Source: Anaerolineales bacterium UBA7227 (lineage in GTDB: Bacteria; Chloroflexota; Anaerolineae; Anaerolineales; Villigracilaceae). From it: a DNA stretch of 48,172 bases. Where the stretch lies: NCBI GenBank assembly GCA_002473085.1, contig DKTP01000106.1, positions 1-48,172 on the forward strand, written 5' to 3'. The notes under the pieces are model-generated. The model searched no databases, had not been told where the DNA came from, and saw nothing but the letters and a program-made list of their open reading frames with translations. The position numbers were made by a program, and so were the translations under genes. Shown one piece after another: positions 46,682 through 48,172 of this stretch; positions within the stretch are counted from its first letter, which is position 1; the number at the start of each line of letters is the position of its first letter.

Positions 46682-47593
46682 ATGACCGCTCAGATCATTG
46701 ATGGAACCGCCATCGCGCTGAAAGTCCGCAACGAAGTGAAAGAGAAAGTGGCGGCGCGCGTCGCGGCGGGCAAGTCCCAGCCCGCGCTGGCGACCGTGCT
46801 GGTGGGCGAGCGCATCGACTCGGCCACGTACGTGAGTATGAAGCAGAAGGCTTGCGCCGAGTTGGGGATGACTTCCCACCACAAGCCGTTGCCCGCCGAC
46901 GTCTCGCAGGAGGAGCTGGAGAAACTCATCAGGGAGTTGAACGCCGACCCGCAGATCAACGGCATCCTGGTGCAGTTGCCGCTCCCCTCGCATTTGGACG
47001 AGGAACGCGTCCTGCAACTCATCAGCATCGAAAAGGACGTGGACGGCTTCTCGCCCATCAACCTCGGACGCCTCGCCCAAAAGGGACGCGAGCCGCTGTT
47101 CGTCCCCTGCACGCCGTACGGATGCATATATTTGTTGAAGGAAGCCGGCGTGACGATCAAAGGCGCCAACGCGGTGGTGTTGGGACGCTCGAACATCGTC
47201 GGCATGCCGGCCGCGCTGCTGCTCGTCAAGGAGGACGCGACGGTGACGGTGGTCCACTCGCGGACGAAGGACATCCCCGCGGTCTTGAAGAACGCGGACA
47301 TCATCATCGCGGCCATCGGACGCGCCCAAATGGTGCGCGGCGACTGGATCAAGCCCGGCGCGGCCGTCATTGACGTGGGCATCAACGGCATCCCCGTGCT
47401 GGATGAGAAGGGCAACCCGGTCATCAGCGAGAAGACCGGCAAGCCGAAGCAGAAACTCGTCGGCGACGTGAACTACGACGAGGCCAAAGAAGTGGCGGGC
47501 TACATCACCCCCGTCCCCGGCGGAGTCGGTCCCATGACGATCGCCATGTTGATGGCAAACACGCTGCGCGCGGCGGAGATTCAGGATAAGTAG
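46682..47593 (+). CDS. folD: Bifunctional methylene-THF dehydrogenase/methenyl-THF cyclohydrolase
   Basis: 303 residues. FolD converts 5,10-methylene-THF to 10-formyl-THF in one-carbon metabolism, using NADP in most bacteria. The catalytic segment Ser-Ala-Thr-Tyr-Val-Ser-Met-Lys-Gln-Lys carries the conserved Tyr and Lys (about 50-58). Gln-Leu-Pro-Leu-Pro at about 99, Asp-Val-Asp-Gly-Phe, Gly-Arg-Ser-Asn-Ile-Val-Gly-Met-Pro at about 170 (cofactor binding) and Pro-Val-Pro-Gly-Gly-Val-Gly-Pro-Met-Thr near the C-terminus are all intact. Length is normal, with a short Lys-rich insertion at about 245-260. In acetogen-like or Wood-Ljungdahl metabolism it would also serve the methyl branch, but nothing else of that pathway is in the window. 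Confidence 0.96.
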   Translation: MTAQIIDGTAIALKVRNEVKEKVAARVAAGKSQPALATVLVGERIDSATYVSMKQKACAELGMTSHHKPLPADVSQEELEKLIRELNADPQINGILVQLPLPSHLDEERVLQLISIEKDVDGFSPINLGRLAQKGREPLFVPCTPYGCIYLLKEAGVTIKGANAVVLGRSNIVGMPAALLLVKEDATVTVVHSRTKDIPAVLKNADIIIAAIGRAQMVRGDWIKPGAAVIDVGINGIPVLDEKGNPVISEKTGKPKQKLVGDVNYDEAKEVAGYITPVPGGVGPMTIAMLMANTLRAAEIQDK

Positions 47594-47602
47594 GAGGGGG
47601 TA

Positions 47603-47655
47603 GGGAGAGCAGAGAGTAAGAGAGCAGAAGGCAGAAAGCGGAAAGCAGGAGGCGG
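47603..47655. repeat. Heptad array left of the four-helix-bundle gene
   Basis: Units GCAGAAG GCAGAAA and GCGGAAA GCAGGAG are clear at 47624-47651, with decayed units on both sides, directly after the folD stop. Confidence 0.7.
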
Positions 47656-47697
47656 CCTTGATGGTCTCCTCCTGCTTTTGATTCTGTCGGATGTCGG

Positions 47698-48096
47698 TTA
47701 TTTGCCGCGCAGGTTGGCGGGGATAAATTTTTCAGGCATGGACATCATCGCTCCGAGCATCCTGCCGATCTCTTCATATTGGCTCAAGAGTTCATCGTGC
47801 TCTTCTTTGGAGAGATACTCGCAGTCGAGGGCAAAGTCCAGCCAAACTTGCGTCTCGGCGGTTTCGCCGTCCGCATCGGCGAGTTTACTGAGAAACATCT
47901 TCGAATATTGCCGCTTGCGAAATCCCTCCGCGATATTCGCGGCAATACTTCGAGATGAACGGCGCATCTGATCGGTCAGTGAGTATTTTTCATCTTTTGG
48001 GAAACTCTTGCTTTCCCGAAATATATCCATCGCCAATTTGTATGCCAGTTGATATACCCTCAAATCTCGAAAACCCTTCAATTGCTGATACGCCAT
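47698..48096 (-). CDS. Four-helix-bundle protein (S23/IVS-encoded type)
   Basis: 132 residues. The pattern Phe-Arg-Asp-Leu-Arg-Val-Tyr-Gln-Leu-Ala-Tyr-Lys-Leu-Ala at the start, Ser-Leu-Thr-Asp-Gln-Met-Arg-Arg-Ser-Ser-Arg-Ser-Ile-Ala-Ala-Asn-Ile-Ala-Glu-Gly in the middle and Ala-Glu-Thr-Gln-Val-Trp-Leu-Asp-Phe-Ala later is that of the four-helix-bundle family first found in 23S rRNA intervening sequences. Its basic surface fits nucleic-acid binding, but the biological role is not established; free-standing copies like this one are common. It is bordered on both sides by heptad arrays in opposite orientation. A GGAGG site precedes the ATG. Confidence 0.9.
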   Translation of the reverse strand: MAYQQLKGFRDLRVYQLAYKLAMDIFRESKSFPKDEKYSLTDQMRRSSRSIAANIAEGFRKRQYSKMFLSKLADADGETAETQVWLDFALDCEYLSKEEHDELLSQYEEIGRMLGAMMSMPEKFIPANLRGK

Positions 48097-48120
48097 CTCA
48101 ACCTCCTTGAAACAAGATAA

Positions 48121-48172
48121 TTCTGCCTTTCGCTTTCCGCTTACTGCTTACTGCCTTCCGCCTTCCGCCTTC
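48121..48172. repeat. Heptad array right of the four-helix-bundle gene, cut by the window end
   Basis: Seven units TTCTGCC TTTCGCT then TTCCGCT TACTGCT then TACTGCC TTCCGCC TTCCGCC. It is the reverse-complement type of the array at 47603-47655. Confidence 0.85.

Noticed and set aside
47603..48172. CRISPR array
   Set aside because: The repeats are 7 bases long without spacers, unlike CRISPR repeats of 24-40 bases with unique spacers.
1..48172. tRNA or rRNA genes
   Set aside because: No cloverleaf or T-loop GGTTCGAATCC-like sequence was found between genes, and no rRNA-like stretch was seen.

Overview
The window looks like a chromosomal segment of a GC-rich anaerobic or facultative bacterium, most likely a member of the Chloroflexota (Anaerolineae). 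This is an inference from gene style: several LysM proteins with Thr/Pro-rich linkers, a complex I-like group 4 hydrogenase, PsrABC-like and b6-type bc modules, and short heptanucleotide repeat arrays. No rRNA, tRNA, CRISPR array, transposase or phage gene was seen.

Layout. (1) 1-11240 is a housekeeping and envelope region: a 5'-truncated membrane metallopeptidase, an ABC substrate-binding protein, LysM lipoproteins, a greA-lysS-L7/L12-like-DUF3054 run on the minus strand, a PIG-L deacetylase divergent from a PilZ protein, a NUDIX hydrolase and purB. (2) 11548-19992 is an energy-converting [NiFe]-hydrogenase operon with MrpB/NuoJ-, NuoK-, NuoL-, NuoM-, NuoA-, NuoB-, NuoCD-, NuoH- and NuoI-like subunits, closed by a HycI-type maturation protease. 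(3) 20104-22347 holds a PadR regulator with a clear promoter/operator, a DUF5320 protein, a NifX-like protein and a thioredoxin-VKOR fusion. (4) 22598-31934 is the most interesting part. It encodes an ArsR regulator, a membrane tri-haem cytochrome c, two YeeE/YedE half-transporters, a PsrA/PsrB/PsrC-like molybdenum oxidoreductase, a b6-type cytochrome b, a nonahaem cytochrome c and a Rieske protein. The second YeeE/YedE gene is interrupted by an in-frame TGA exactly at the family's conserved Cys (Gly-Tyr-[TGA]-Pro-Gly-Thr). A strong GC hairpin with a GGT apical loop lies just after it, so it is very probably a selenoprotein. (5) 32022-32822 is a structured leader RNA with an intrinsic terminator in front of an FmdE-like gene, possibly a molybdenum- or tungsten-cofactor riboswitch. 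(6) 32892-38636 contains PiT phosphate transport with its DUF47 partner, an ankyrin protein, and a hydroxyproline-catabolism-like trio (FAD oxidase, epimerase, DHDPS-family deaminase). (7) 38871-48172 holds a LysM protein, a sensor kinase lacking the phospho-acceptor His, a TPR protein, a CPBP protease, a lipoprotein, mtaB, folD and a four-helix-bundle protein between inverted heptad arrays.

How it may work together (inference): the hydrogenase couples ferredoxin and H2 chemistry to ion pumping. The sulfur locus would import a sulfur (or selenium) oxyanion or sulfane species through the YeeE pair and move electrons between quinones, the molybdoenzyme and multihaem cytochromes through PsrC and the bc complex. 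The FmdE gene and its possible cofactor-sensing leader fit a Mo/W-dependent metabolism.

Cross-cutting sequence features: degenerate 7-bp tandem repeats at six loci, one of them inside mtaB; a 93-bp MITE-like palindrome inserted in frame in the epimerase gene; a 52-55-bp intergenic palindrome in three copies; and several promoters whose -10 box sits 6-9 nt from the start codon, suggesting leaderless mRNAs.
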